The notes: a model not told the origin generated them from the letters alone. 64,000 nt of DNA from Dendrobium chrysotoxum (GCA_019925795.1 CM034314.1:93925264-93989263), one strand, 5' to 3'; positions 1 to 13,389 are shown, numbered from the stretch's first letter. Program-made: numbers and translations.

Positions 1-1325
1 TATAAAAACTAGTATTTACTATTTGTATGAGTCTAAATCTTTTGAAATTTCACTGAAAAAATAGAAGATGATAAATCTTCAAAAGTGAAATTACATATGC
101 AGCACTCAAGTCTTGTATGGATACATAACAAATATTGAATTACCTCTATTTCTAATAATACGAAGAACACTAATAAACTCCAACTAATATTTTTCACTTT
201 CATCAAATTCCCAACAATCTGATAGTTCATTCTTCTAGGGGAGGAGTTCAATTTTTAAATATGCATGATTTTGTTGGTATGTGTGCAATTCTCTGTTTTC
301 AAAATAATAGATATTAATTGTAAATAGATCCATTGCAACTCCCATTGTTGGTGTAAATTACTTACAATCCATACTTCTATCCTTCCTAGGAGTGCAAGGA
401 GGCCTTGTCATGGTGGCTAAAATGAAGGGATTAAGTTGAACTGTTTGAAATTAATAATTGATTTTTTTGATACAAATTTTTTAAGCATTTAGTAACATAA
501 CAAACAAATCAAATATCCTCCAAAACTACCCATGCTCAGAAATGTTCAGCAACCTCCATTGTCTTTTAATATGTTATTAGCCTAACCAGAATTCAAAAAA
601 CAAGTGGCAGCCCTGCTTCACAAAAATTGAGAGTTAACTACTTCTATTAGCATTTGACCAATGAGTCAGTTTGATCATGCCAAGGGCACCCTCAATTAAG
701 GATGGTTCATTAATGTCCATTGACCTTTTACTTACAATAAAATGATCAAGAGTGGCTGAACCAAATAAAGAACAAAAACTAATTTGATTCGCTCTTGTAT
801 GGCTCATCAGTGAGGCCTAGACAAGGCAGCCGGGTTTCCCCCATTGGTTCTGTTACAGTCATGATAATGACACAGAGATACGGTATCCCTGTGCATGGAG
901 GATCTATTGTCTAGGTAGAGAACAATACCCTAGTTTTTCTTGGACAAACACAACATTCTTAAAGAACGTGAAGAATTGAATGAAGTAGAAGCAATAAAGT
1001 GAAGGGACCAAGCTAGTATGAGAACGTTAGACGAATGATCCTACATATCCAACTTAGAACAACAAGCGCAAATATTAATAAGAAATGAAAAAGCATTCAT
1101 AATGCCTTTACCATTTGCTGGGACACCATGGATAATAACGATCAAGATAAATGAACCAAAAGGAACCAAGACCCAATGCTTCAATGAAAGAGAATGGCTA
1201 ATTTAAAAACCAAAAGTAATATATATATATAGCAAACATCATCATGCCAATAAGATTATAACATATTATGAAGCTGATTTTCAACCAACATATGAAATGA
1301 CATTTTTTTATTAGATATAAATAAG
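1..1325. other. Intergenic AT-rich spacer, nothing recognised
   Basis: No reading frame longer than about 70 codons with family-like composition is visible on either strand. There is no recognisable RNA gene and no clear transposon end. Confidence 0.5.
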
Positions 1326-1418
1326 AATTTGACTTTTAACAGAACACAATGAATAAAAAGTATTAATGTAGCCGACCCTACGTAGTGGCATAAAGGCTTG
1401 ATGTTGTTGTTGTTGTAG
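1326..1418 (+). mobile_element. RTE-type LINE, 3'-end fragment
   Basis: This stretch matches the 3' ends of the longer LINE copies in this window read on their sense strand. It has the lead-in 'ttaacagaacacaat', then 'catgtagccgac'-like sequence, the 'aaaggcttgatg' block and a terminal (GTT)n run. Only about 90 bp remain, so this is a heavily 5'-truncated insertion, as is usual for LINEs. It is the only copy in the window on the plus strand. No target duplication was resolved. Confidence 0.75.
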
Positions 1419-4416
1419 TATAGCAATGTTCCTCATATTCAAGCTTAATTGCCTACAAGTAAAGTACCATTGACTCTTCTATCCTGATCAATAAACTAAA
1501 CTAGGCAAGGAAATAGAGTGACGTGGAAGAGCAAATGCATTTACAAAAACTAGTTACACGTTTGTCCATTTAATCTTATATTAACATGGTTAGATGATAC
1601 TATCAAAAATCTAATCACAATAGAACCAACACAAAATAAAGATAGGTTAGCTAATCGCATCAGATTGGCGTGTTAAAGATACTGTTTACTGATCTATAAA
1701 TACTTTTTTTATTTTGAGTAATCTGGTTGGAGCTTAATACGGATGAATTCATTTTACTATTTCCACTTGATTATTGGTATTTTTAATTATTAAAGACTGG
1801 GTAGGTTGAATGTAGTATGCTTAGCAGTGGTTGCTCATGCCTACTTATTGCATCTGTTTCAGGTCTGAGAAGGGGAAATGGCAGGCTGATTAAGGGAAAC
1901 GTGCATGTTGAGATCTGAGTTTGTTTAGGTATGTCTGGTTAGATTTTTTGACAATCAAAGCTTTCCTTTCTGATTTGTATTGCAAAGCGAGAACATTCTC
2001 ATCCACAATCATCATATATGTGGGTGCCTAAGGGTAACAAACCTACACTTTCAATTATGCAAAATGCATAATTTTTTGAAGGCTTTATTGAAAATTAACC
2101 CAATTAAATCTGGGGCCCAAAATGAACTATTTAATTTGATTTTTTTGGGTGTGTGGATGCTCAAGACATATTACAGGGTTTAATGAACAACATGCACCTA
2201 ATTTGAAACATGCTAGTCACCCAAAAGCAAAAATGGATACCCAAGTGATTAATATAGAAGCAGCAAAACCATAGAATGACATTAGCCAATTCTTCAACAT
2301 TTACCTATTCCCATATCATCAGTGTTGTTAGATTTCCTTCCAAGAATTTGAATTGGTGCCAAGAAAAAAAAACCAATACTTAAACACTGGATTTGCTAAA
2401 ATTTTACTGCATAAATTTTAAGTTAAACAATATACTAAATCCATTTCAAAGAGCATGTTTCCCAATATATGGACTCTAGGCAGGATCAAGCATAATATAC
2501 AGCTTGGCTAATTAGCTTTAACCAGAAAAATGAGAACAAAAAATAGCATATATGCCAGAAAATAATAAGTGAGACCAGTGATCCAGGATAGCACAATCAT
2601 TAAATTGTTCAGTTTTAATCAAGATCATGACATGAACATGGATAATGTGCATGCATTTAAGTCTTAAATTTGATTTAGACTGCTCAAATATACATTAGTA
2701 CTAAAATTAAATGAGCGTGCAATATGAAATTCAAAGATAAACGATTATTTTTTATTGTATAAAAGTTTCTTGTTTATTGTGATTCATTACCATGATAGAT
2801 TTGTAATCTGTAGTTTTATGGTCAGGCATATGAGCGTTTGTTTAAGATGGTGTGGATGATAGATAGAAGGAGATAATTGGTATTTTTTAAGCCATAATAG
2901 TTAATGAATGGAAAAAAAAAGGGTCAAATATCCTTATCAAATTTTTTATCAGGATTAGTCTCAAAGCCGTTGGATTTATTTAGACATAAATAGTTAAATA
3001 CAATACAAACTTTAATTGATCATCCAAATATTACGCTCATCTCAAAGAAATTCATTGGCTTTAAGGCATCCTAAAATTTGATAAGGATATATATCCTGAC
3101 CCAAACATTTTCCTTAATTAGCACCTCCCTCTCCAATCCGTACACAATCTGCATATTATGTGCAAAAACTCAATAGTAATTTCAAAATAAATCCAGAATT
3201 TCACAGGACACATGGAATTAGATTCTAATTGCTACATGCAAGGGCAATTTATCTCTGTTAAATTGCGTTGCAGTATGCATAGATTATTAAGAATAGCTTT
3301 TATGTGTATATGGATGGATTGACAAAGCTAACTTGAGAAACCATGCATTTTATCTTTTATACCATATAGATGTAGCATCCCAGCCTAATTCTAGGTGCGG
3401 ACATTGGAAGAGAAATTCCAAAGAGAATCACAGCCAGTAAGGTATGAACTCAAATTCCACGATCTAAAATTCAAATCATAGTAATAAAACAGCATCGGTG
3501 TGATACCAAAACCAAAGGAGAAGAAATAAAATATGAAAGGTTACTTTGTTACAAGTTTTAGAAAGATTCAATCAGGATTTAGGCCAAATATTTTCAAATA
3601 GTTATTGAATCACATAAATTCTATTGCCTCTTAAATCACGCTGCCCTGTTTCACTGCAGTTTCAGTCCAAAGCCTGGATTTAGTAAATCCTAAGGGAAGT
3701 ATAATAAGAGATTTACACACTTTCTCTTTATTGTGCACCTTCTTCTCTTTCATATAAATCCTAAATCTTGACAATATAATCCAAACAGCGCATTAGGATT
3801 TAACCTGTTTTAACTTCTAGATCTAACACCTCCAAAATTTATAAGAAGAGCAAAGATTATGCTATGCTGCTATTCCTCTACTGAATATATACAGTTAATA
3901 TTCCAAGCCGCAACTCCACTTACTATGACCAATAGAAGCATCCTAAAGTAACCTAGTAATTGTCATTATTTACGATATTCTCGATAGAAAAACAAATGCA
4001 GCGCCATAAGCAACCTGATTAGAGAACTTCAACAAACCACAATAACAGCAAATTTACTAAAAACTGTTATATGCAATATATCTAAAAAACAAGCAAAAAC
4101 TAGCACAGATATATCGGAACTAAATAGACCAATTTACATACAAATAATCAAACTCTCATTTATGTATATTATTTATCTATATAACATCATAATCTTTAAA
4201 TGACATTAAAAATATCATTAACATTAATCCATCTAAAATAAAATACATATTTTCATATATATGTTTTGATGTCATTTACAACTTAGATGTATAAATATAA
4301 AAATATAAAAATTCAGTACTATTTATATAAAACGCCCAAACAAATATATCAAAGCATCATATATTGATGAGCAATATAAAACAAGGTTAAGAAATCATAG
4401 CATACCAACAAGATGA
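1419..4416. other. Intergenic spacer downstream of the CCT gene
   Basis: AT-rich sequence with only short chance frames. At about 1860-1930 there is an exon-like block with a 'tttcag' acceptor before it and a 'gtatgt' donor after it, but it has no open frame and no recognisable homology. The 3' UTR of the minus-strand CCT gene must lie in the last few hundred bases, but no convincing poly(A) signal could be chosen. Confidence 0.4.
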
Positions 4417-5142
4417 TCACTGAAACCTCACATCCTCTATGAAATCAGGTTGCTCTAGCTCCACACCTCCAGCCACCAATCCTTCCAATTCGCCACCGGC
4501 TTCAGCTCTCACCGTAACCTGATCTATTTCCACATACCCCATCGACGTCCTGTTCTTAACCGGGTTCTCTACCACCTCATTAACCGCATCCCGCGGGCAC
4601 GTCGCCTCCTTTCTGTCGCCATCTTTCCTGCTAGCAAATTTTCCATCCAACCTCGGCCTCAGCTCCGCGTAAGCCCGCCTATTCTCATACCTCACCGTCT
4701 TCTCAAATTTTCGGCTCTTCCTCTTCTCCCTATACCGCATCACGCTCTCCATCCGCCGATAAGACGTCGCTCTCCCGGGAATCTGACGCCATCCCCTCCC
4801 TTGTCCGTCCGCCGGAGAGAGCTCATCCTCGTCCGACGATGGATGGACGACAGCGTTTGGCTCGGAGCTAGGGTTGGCAAAAGGATAAGGGTAAGGGTAA
4901 GGGTAGGGATAATAAGGGAACTGGGGGAAATTTGCGTTAGGGTTAGGTGTTACGGAGATGATGCAGTTGTGTCCGTGGACGACGGCAGCGCAGCCGGTGC
5001 AAAGGAAGGACCACTCGACGCGGCAGAATGGTATACCGGGAGCGGAGCGACAGGACTCGCACTCCCGTGCTGCGGCGGAGGGGGCAGCGGTCGGCGGTTG
5101 GCCAGATGATTCCGGGATCTTAGAGCCGCTTGTGCTCGCCAT
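4417..5142 (-). CDS. CONSTANS-like protein with one degenerate B-box and a CCT domain
   Basis: Predicted nuclear transcription regulator of 241 residues. The frame stays open upstream to 5331, but the methionine at 5142 (Met-Ala-Ser-Thr) is chosen because the upstream part has no family-like composition. A B-box-like zinc finger spans about residues 28-58 (Cys28, Cys31, Cys40, Cys48, Cys51, His56). The usual Asp ligands are Glu or Ala and the last His is missing. A Tyr-Pro repeat follows (about 77-87), then an acidic patch. A strong CCT domain lies at about 129-173, with the RYREKRKSRKFEK core and the RAYAELRPR segment. CCT domains bind DNA together with NF-Y subunits; B-boxes mediate protein contacts. 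Canonical CONSTANS-like proteins are longer and most carry two B-boxes, so this is a reduced type. No intron was needed to complete the domain. Confidence 0.85.
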   Translation of the reverse strand: MASTSGSKIPESSGQPPTAAPSAAARECESCRSAPGIPFCRVEWSFLCTGCAAVVHGHNCIISVTPNPNANFPQFPYYPYPYPYPYPFANPSSEPNAVVHPSSDEDELSPADGQGRGWRQIPGRATSYRRMESVMRYREKRKSRKFEKTVRYENRRAYAELRPRLDGKFASRKDGDRKEATCPRDAVNEVVENPVKNRTSMGYVEIDQVTVRAEAGGELEGLVAGGVELEQPDFIEDVRFQ

Positions 5143-6860
5143 CGAGCCGAGCTCGTCGCCGGCGAAACTCGTGGATTTCGGCGATGGGAGGGGCAGCGAG
5201 GGTGCGATTTGGGTGAGCTTGTGACGAGAACACGTGGATGGCTCTCTGGCCACGTAAATAGGAAGAGGGTCTACTGGGTTTGGCTTTTGAGTAAGCGAAA
5301 AAGGTTTGTATTTTTTTTTAATCAACAACATATAAAATCGGGCTATTTTTATCTATATCATAAAGTTTTTAGGAATTTAGATATATATTGTATAATTTTT
5401 ATGCATTGATATATATTACTTAAATTTAATATTTATTTATATAATAGTTTAGCATTTTAACATATTAAAATATTTGTATAAAAAACTAATATTTCATTTT
5501 AACAAATTAATATTATTAGTATTTTCATTTGATTTAAAAGTTTTGGTGTTATATTAGTAAATATCAATATATAGATGCTATATATATAACTATTCACTCA
5601 AACATGTATTTCATTGCATCAAACCCTTTTTGGATGACTTAAACAACAAGCTAATCTTCCTAAAGTTTCGCCTCAGTAGTTGTTGACTCATTGACTGATT
5701 AAATAGTCAATGAATGGTCAAATGACCCTCAAATGGTCAAAGAACCTAAAACTTGGCACTGCGTTCCATTCCAACTCATCCAACTATTTAAAAAAAACTT
5801 CAGAACCTTCCTAAACTCCACCTAACCTAAACCCGACTCATGATCCAGCCCTAAACGGCTCGAGTGGTCCCCTCATACCGAGACAAACCTAGAGTCATTT
5901 TCACCTATACAGGCCACTTCCTTGTAGCCTAATGGCCTGAGTCAAGTGTTATGCATCTAGGGCACCCATCTGAGGCATCCTGGCCATCCATGACATCTCC
6001 AGCGGCTGAATTAAACAAAAGGCCATGTAATGTTCATTCTATCCTAGTTCTTACTCTAGCTGTTGTAAAGACCCTTTGAGTTTTCATTTTGACTTCTTAA
6101 AGCCTCTTCTTCAATCCGTGATTGAGTTCCCGTCATTTGGAAGTTGTCGTCGGCGAGAGGAGGAGGTGACCGAAAGATCGTCCGTTCCAACGAGTTGAAC
6201 TCCTTATTCGTTCATTTTCCGAGTTTGAGATCTTCTATAAAATGGTAGATGACCTCTAAATGAAGCAAATAAACCATTAAACTCCTTCTGAGATCAATTG
6301 TGTGAAGGTGTATGTGATGTCCCAGAATTTAATTTAGAAAAAAAATATTCTTTAATCTTTTAATATATGACAACTAGAGCTATCTATTTTCTTTTATCAA
6401 TATAAATACCAACGAAAATATAATTATCGATCAAAATATCAATATGTACATTTATATTTATTTATCCAAAAATTATGTATACTACTCAGGACATATACTA
6501 TCATATTATAACTACTATGTCCTGAGTACAAAAGAATAACTAAAATAAAAAGAATTTGAACCTAAAGGAATCTTGATCAATCTCACACTCATGCTCCCTT
6601 TTCATGACGTGAAATCATTTAACCATATATAATAAGCTAAAAAGTTTAGCATGTCACCAAAACCTATAATTGAATTTAACACAAGGTATATGAGCATGTC
6701 ACCAAAACCTATAATTGAATTTAACACAAAGTTATTAGCTTTTTATTTTTTATTTTTTATGCATGTCAATAGCTAAATCATAACAGTTGCATTCATATGA
6801 ATTATTGAATAAATGCATGAATAATAAAATTGTACGATACGGAAGACAGTAAATCAGTAT
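5143..6860. other. Upstream region of CCT gene and AT-rich spacer
   Basis: The first few hundred bases should hold the promoter and 5' UTR of the minus-strand CCT gene, but no TATA box could be picked with confidence. The rest has no recognised gene. The last five bases (6856-6860, AGTAT) are one half of the target duplication of the adjacent solo LTR. Confidence 0.4.
6648..6731. repeat. Tandem duplication, 45-bp unit, two copies
   Basis: The segment starting 'agcatgtcaccaaaacct' at 6648 is repeated almost exactly at 6693. This is a simple local duplication with no coding content. Confidence 0.9.
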
Positions 6861-7866
6861 TGTTGCGGACTTAAATATACGCGGCGATAGAGTTTAAATT
6901 TCCGTCTCAGCGTTGTACGTATATCCAGCACACAAACAGAAGAATGAAAGAACACCAGGATTTTTACGTGGAAAGCCCTGAAAAAGGGAAAAACCACGGG
7001 GCCACGCCCAGTTGAAAAAGTTCCACTAGTGTTGTTTGAAATACACGAGGCTGACTCGTCCTTTAACTTCAGGACGATCAGATTACAATGAGTATCAATT
7101 ACAAGGCCAAGCAGAGTTCCAACGTTACTCGGGCGTCAGACAGAATTCCGGCGTCACTTGGAAAGAAGTCCGGCGTCACTCGGACGTCGGGTAGAATTCT
7201 AGCGTCGGGCAGAATTCCGACGTTGCTCCCATGTCGGGCAGGGCTCCGGCGTCCCTCGGGCGCCTGGTGGTGCTTCGGTGGTGTTCCGGCGGTGTTCCGG
7301 CGGTGGTCGAGGAGGAGTTATTCCCTCCTAGGCTTCTCTTCTCTTCCTTCTCTTCTTCTCTTCTTGGCTTGGGTCCCCTCTTAAGAGAAATGAGGGGCTA
7401 TTTATAGTTTTTCTGGAGTGGCATAGCCTGTAAATATGTGAGGGATCAGGGGCAAATAGGGAGTGATCCGGATGAACGGCCGATATTGAATCCCTTGATC
7501 GTGAACCGTTTATCAAGCATTTGAAGGTCTTAATGATATCAGAATTCTGCGATCTTGGACTCGTTGGATTCGTCTCGTCGAGCCGCTCGATTCGAGTATA
7601 AGCTCGTCAAAATCGGAGACCGTTTGGTAACTCAAATTGCTGTTTGATGCTTCCAACAGCACTTTGGGTACTTGATTTGGACTCACTTGGGCTCGGATTG
7701 AGTCGAATTTGGTGTCGTTGGATTTGTATTTCCGAGACGCTCAGTTCGACTATAAGTTTGCTGAAATCGGAGTTTAAATGGTCTCCGAATTAATTTTTGA
7801 AGTTTCCAACTTGAGTTTTTCCTCGAGATTCGTGCTCGATCAAGATGATTTTTTGATGATATATCA
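6861..7866 (-). mobile_element. Solo LTR of the mini-LTR retrotransposon family (copy 1)
   Basis: Read on the minus strand it begins TGATATATCATC and ends CCGCAACA, so it has TG...CA ends. It is flanked by a perfect 5-bp target duplication AGTAT (6856-6860 and 7867-7871), the signature of integrase insertion. No internal region is present, so it is a solo LTR left by recombination between two LTRs. A minus-strand TATA box (TATAAATA) lies at 7399-7406. Downstream of it in the sense direction is a GC-rich minisatellite at about 7110-7320 with units such as 'gtcgggtagaattc'. These units resemble the array inside the complete element at 58.2-59.8 kb more than the arrays in the other LTRs. Confidence 0.93.
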
Positions 7867-7871
7867 AGTAT

Positions 7872-10830
7872 GAGTGTCAAATCACTAAACAATTATCATA
7901 TCAATACTACAATCAACAGAGAAATTATATAAAGCAATAAAATCAAATCATCTATAATGACTATAGAAATCAAATAAATGTAGTAAATATATATAAGAGT
8001 GTACATATTCCATCTAACTATTCTATATCAATATTAAATTTGTATCATAATCATGTGCTCAATATATCTTGTATATCATGTGCTCAATATATATATCATG
8101 TTTTTGTATTAATAAATCAATATTAATATTAATAATAAATCCATACAGTAATATAATTAATGCCTCAATAACATTCATTTCAGTAATCGCACTAAACAAG
8201 TAAAAATTCTAACTATCACGATATTTTTTTTAGTATCTTATCAAGGTCAGTAAACTATTGGCTCAATAAACAAAGTCGTCACTCTTTACCTGTCGGCACA
8301 GTAATCATCTCTTTATAACTCTCAATCAGTGTTGTTGACCTCGATTTTCATACGAGCGCTCTCGAGCATGTTTGATCAGCTTAATTGAACCTAGTCGAGT
8401 CTGATTTAAACTCAGGACGACTCAAATCGAGTCTAACTAGACCCGACGAAGTTTAATTAGCCTTGATCAGTGTACTTTGACCGCGTCGAGTTTGATTTAA
8501 TTTAAGCCATTAATTTATTTAGATTTAATTTTGTTGATTTGGGTCGAGTCGAATTGAACCCGAATTGATCCGAATTGAGTCGAATTGGGTTTGATTTGAG
8601 TCTGAATTTAGCCCCATGAGCTCTATTTAATTCATATTAAGGTTTAATTAACTTTCTAAATGATTTGAAATAGTTCCCAAATCAAGAAATCGATTTCGAC
8701 GATCTCGATCTCGCAAAAGATTTAATCTTACCATTTCAGTGTCCTTAGTCGCATGATTAGCGGAAGGGAGCATTTAACTCATATTGATCCCGCTCTCTAA
8801 AAAAAAAAGAAAGGATTTGCTGAAGCTCTCTCTCCTTGATTGGCAAGCTAGAGAGAAGACAAGCCTTCCCTCCCGACCTCCGTCCGGCTAGAACCCCAGA
8901 CGGGATACCCACCTCCAGGCGAGGCATCCGAGCCCTCTTCTTTGCTATTCTCGCGACCCAGGCCCAATCAACCGGAGTCGATCTTGCTAGCCATAGCTGA
9001 TCCAGACGGAAGGCTTGCCCCTCTACCTCCCGTTCGCTAGCCCCAATCGGACCAAAGCCCCTTCCCCTGCATGCGCGAGAGCCTTGACCTGCTCCCGATT
9101 TCCCTGCGCCGTCCATCCCCAGTAGCCGGCTATCCTCCTGCCAGCAGCCTTTAGTCCCTCTCAACATCGATCTGCCCAAGGCTATCTATTCTAGCGACCT
9201 TGAATCTCCACGCAGGTGTAAACGATGGAGAATCTTGAGAAGCCATATCGATTCTTTATAAAAAGATATCCATGCAAGGTATTTGTAGTAATGCCTCAAA
9301 AGGGTGCTTGGTGCAAGACATGTAGGTTATCATGATTTTTCTAGTTTCATGAACTTTGACATTGGTAGCTTACAAGTTTGGGGAGACTTTCTTCATGATT
9401 GGAGAAGTGTTTGTTCTCAGATTTACTCTATTATTGCTATTGAGGTTATTTTGAAATAAAATTCTTCAATCTCAAGTCAAATAATGGTGATCATGGTATG
9501 AGTCTTGTATGAAGTTTTTTTTTTTGGAAGGCATTGGAGAATATTCATGTATTTTAAATGTGAGTTTTTTTTTATAGATCTAAATCTAATTTGGCTTTAT
9601 GTTGATTAGCATATTTTCTTCAATTTTGGAAAAAGAGTAACATTGCATCAAATCTTCTTTCCTTCCTAAATTACTTTTGGTGAAGCTTTGAATTGAAAGT
9701 AAGTGTATATGAGCGTTTGATGAAGCATGACATGTAAGGATTTATATATATATTGTGCTTCATTTTAATTCATATGTATTTCCTTCTTTTGATTTTGGAA
9801 AGATGAAAGGTGTATGTTTTGAATGGTGATTTGTGAATGTGAGTGTTAAAGGTAAAAGTGAGTGATCTTTGGGAAGTGACGTGGAGCAAAGTGTATGGTT
9901 TGAAAGAGAAGTTATGAGTGCTTTTAGAATGACATTGGCTTTATGAACCACATTGAAGGATTTTCTATATTTTGTTGTATTCTATATTCATACATGAGAG
10001 GATTTCAATGACCTTTTCTATACATTTGTAAAATGATAAGTCATGTGTTGTGATTTGGGGAAGAGAAATGGTGATGATTCATAAGTCTTTTACAATGCAT
10101 CTTTGGAGAAGTGCTGGAGAATTTTCATGAATTTACCCCACGTTAAAGAAACTTGTTATTCATTTTGCATCGGAAAGTTCTATGTTTTTGCTTTGTTTGA
10201 AAGATTCTATGAGTTGTCTTGAATTTTGGAGACTGTATGAATTGTTTTATGGTTTGAGAAGCTCGACACTAAAAGGCTCTTTCAGCTCTCTGTTCATGGA
10301 TAAATTTTCTTTCTCTTATTCGCTTTTGGTTCCAAAGATGAGTTTTAAAAAGAAATGTGGAAGTGGAAGCATGTTTGGGTTTTGATTTCAGGACTAGTTT
10401 TCTTCTTTTTTACTTTGAGTTTTATATGGGTAGCCATGTCAAATGTTCTGGGTGTTTTCTTAAAACGTGGGGACAGTAAATAGCATAAAAATTCCTTTTC
10501 TCTCATTCACATTTGACTTAAATGTTGAATTAGAGCGAAGGATGGGTTAGAGGCATGTTTGGGTTTTGACAAGACATGCCTAACAATGAGATGCTTACAT
10601 TCCTTAAAAATAAAAAGAAAAATCATCTTTTAGAAATAATGTGGGAGAGTTTCTAAAATTTGAACAGTCCCGGAGAGCAAACAACCAAGCTAGTGTCCAA
10701 GCCCGAGGAAAGGTATGTGTTTATTTAATTGCATTTTACTCTGATTATTCGCATATTGAACAGTAACCTGCTCTCACCCAATTTTCTCTCTTTTCTTTGT
10801 GTTGACCTTATTTTTAGCTCAGACCTAGAG
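7872..10830. other. Non-coding spacer, probably old transposon sequence
   Basis: No domain or splice pattern was recognised. Around 8380-8590 there is a run of short 'gtcgag/tttgatt' motifs. The GC-rich block at about 8860-9180 has an open minus-strand frame of 140 codons without recognisable protein features. The rest is T-rich and unremarkable. Confidence 0.4.
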
Positions 10831-10835
10831 CCTAG

Positions 10836-10910
10836 GTCAACCTAGTTGACCAGGTCAACCTAGTTGACCAGGTCAACCTGGGTTGACCCAATTAACCCAT
10901 ATAGGTCTAA
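10836..10910. repeat. Short tandem repeat with palindromic 'ggtcaacctagttgacc' units
   Basis: About 20-bp units are repeated here, each an inverted repeat of the 'ggtcaac/gttgacc' type. Related 'gttgacc' and 'ggtcaac' words continue to about 11040. There is no coding content. Confidence 0.75.
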
Positions 10911-11139
10911 ATCAATTCAAATCAAATCCAAAGTAATCCCTTGCCCAATCCATCTCTTCCATGGGCCTAATTGACTAGGTTGACCAAGTCAACCCTTGAC
11001 TTGGTCAACCCAAGTCATTAATGGGTCAATTTGACCCATTAAGACCCATTTAATGTATTAAAATCATTCCTATGCCTAATTCAAAACCACAGCTAATCAA
11101 GCATATTTCCCTCCAAATGAACACTAGGATTGATCCTAG

Positions 11140-12010
11140 CCGTCGAGTATACGGTTAGGGATTTTAAATAGGAAGAATTAGGGCTTGTTTAGGATCCTCG
11201 ATTGCTCTCTTTCTCTCTAGACCTCCTCATCCTCTGAGATCTCGTGTGAGAGTTCCTCCCACCCCACCTCACCTTTTCCTAGCCAAATTCGCCGCCAAGG
11301 CCTCGTCGGCGGTGAGCTTTTCGGCGAACCGAGAGTTAAAGCTTTCCTACGTGAATTCCGGCCGATCCAAGATGAATCAAGGCTCGAGTTCAACTAGGGA
11401 AACGTACGTGGACAATCTACAAGCTCAACAAGCCTAAGATCGTCCGAATCCACCGTGTGGATTAGGTAAAAGTGCAAACCCTAGTCTAGGACACTTAGAA
11501 TTAAATAACTCTTGGTATATCGCATTTCAGAACGCGATTCTTGTCCCACATGGATGCTCTTCACTATCTCTAGCTATGTTTAAAATTTCATGGCGTTTCA
11601 TTGAGTCGTTTGAGAGAACGAAGCAAAAAATGCCCTGGACTCTTGGTTCGGGTTCGTGCGTGCGTAGGACGAATCTGGACCGTTGATTATGCGTCTGATC
11701 CATAATCAACGGTCCATATCCTATCGTATGCTTCTCGAATCCGGCTCGTGGCCTCTTCGGCTGTTGGATCGAGTCGTTTGACTCGATCAGAGCCGTCCAT
11801 CCGCGATAGCGGAAGATCGGACGGCTCTCGTGCTTCATCCACGTGGCTAAGTGGCCGTCGCGTCCACGGGCATGATTGTTGCAATCATGTGGTAATCATT
11901 GACGGCGGCGCAATGATTGCACCGCCGGTCAATGATTGGCCGCGGTCTCGGGAGCAAACCAGAGGGCGACACGTGGCACCTCGAGAGCTCCCGCCGCCGT
12001 TTTTGTATTA
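11140..12010. other. GC-rich non-coding block, possibly LTR or promoter-like
   Basis: This stands out from its AT-rich surroundings. It has a C/T-rich leader (11200-11280), a short frame at 11246-11437 and a donor-like 'ggtaaa' at about 11465. Inverted repeats lie around 11680-11720 ('gattatgcgtctgatccataatc'). No family was recognised; the overlapping frames on both strands look like chance frames of GC-rich DNA. Confidence 0.35.
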
Positions 12011-12104
12011 TTTATTTAAAAAATTATTTTTAATAATTATTTTAATATATTTTAAAATCCAAAAAATTTCAAATAAGGATTAAAAAAAATTATTTTTTAA
12101 GAAA

Positions 12105-12530
12105 TATTATTTACTTATTATTATTATTATTATTAAATATTATTTTTTATTAGTATTATTATTATTATTATTATTATTATTTTTAAATATTATTTTTAAA
12201 TATTATTATTATTATTATTCTTAAATATTATTTTTGATTATTATTATTATTATTATTATTATTTTTAATTATTATTTTCAAATATTATTATTATTATTAT
12301 TATTATCATTATTATTTTTAAATATTATTATTATTAGTATTATTATCATTACTATTATTATTTTTAAATAATATTTTTGAATATTATTATTATTATATCT
12401 TATTATTATTTTTTATTATTATTATTTAAATTATTTTTATTATCATTATTATTATTATTATTTAAATTATTATTATTATTATTATTATTATTTTATTATT
12501 ATTATCATTATTATTATCATTTTAAATATT
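12105..12530. repeat. Interrupted (ATT)n microsatellite
   Basis: More than 400 bp of mostly 'tta/att' triplets is interrupted by short 'tttaaat' runs. It is an expanded low-complexity tract within a longer AT-rich stretch (12000-12800). Confidence 0.95.
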
Positions 12531-13389
12531 ATTTTTTGTATTTTATTTACTAAATAATAATTATTTATTTATTTTAAATTTTATTCAACTAATTAATCAT
12601 TTAATATTATTTAATTAATTTAAAACCTTAATATTTTAATTAATTAAAATATATTATTATATCTTAAATTATTTTAAAATTTTAGAAACTTTACTGTCTA
12701 TTTTAATTTCATTTATTTATTATTTTTTTAAATTTTAATTATTTTAAAATAATTTAAAATTACCTTTTAAACCCTTTTAACTTCAAAAATTCATAACTTT
12801 CTCATTTTAAGTCGGATTTCGACGCACAATATCTCATTCTTTTCAGAAAAATATAAATTTTAATTTAAAATTATTTTCAGAGAGTGATTCTGACTTCTCT
12901 GATTAACTTTTGTATTGCTTAGTTATTTAATTATTTAAATACTATTTAAATAATTAACTTAATTAATTATTTTGAAACTACAAAAATACTTTGAATCCAT
13001 ACTGAGGTGGGTCAGTAGATTTCTTATTCCTATTCATTGAACTATTTTTGAGTTATATTACTTTTAAACTTATATAAAGATGTATTTTAATATTTACATA
13101 CATTTTAAAATTAATATAAATATTTAAATTTCCTAATTTTGAGAAATCTACTTGTGAAATTTTAAAACTAGGCTCTATATGTGAATAACATTCATGTGGA
13201 AGAAGGATTAGTGAATGATTGGGTCACAATCATTCACTAATCACTTCATTAGGCTTGCTTTACTTAGTGTTTTGTAGTCCTTGCATGTGTAGGATGCACA
13301 AGCACCTAGCCTAGGCTCTCCTAGATCTAAGGACATATTTGGTGTGTTTATATTTGCTGCATTTCCCTTATGTTATGCCCAGGATTAGT

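Noticed and set aside
1860..1932. Exon-like block between good splice sites
   Set aside because: It has no open frame in phase with another exon and no homology that I recognise.
4875..4915. Telomere-like 'gggtaa/ggataagggtaag' run
   Set aside because: It is the coding sequence of the Tyr-Pro repeat of the CCT protein read from the other strand, not telomeric DNA.
8757..9179. 140-codon minus-strand frame
   Set aside because: It has no recognisable motif and sits in a GC-rich patch of probable transposon origin.
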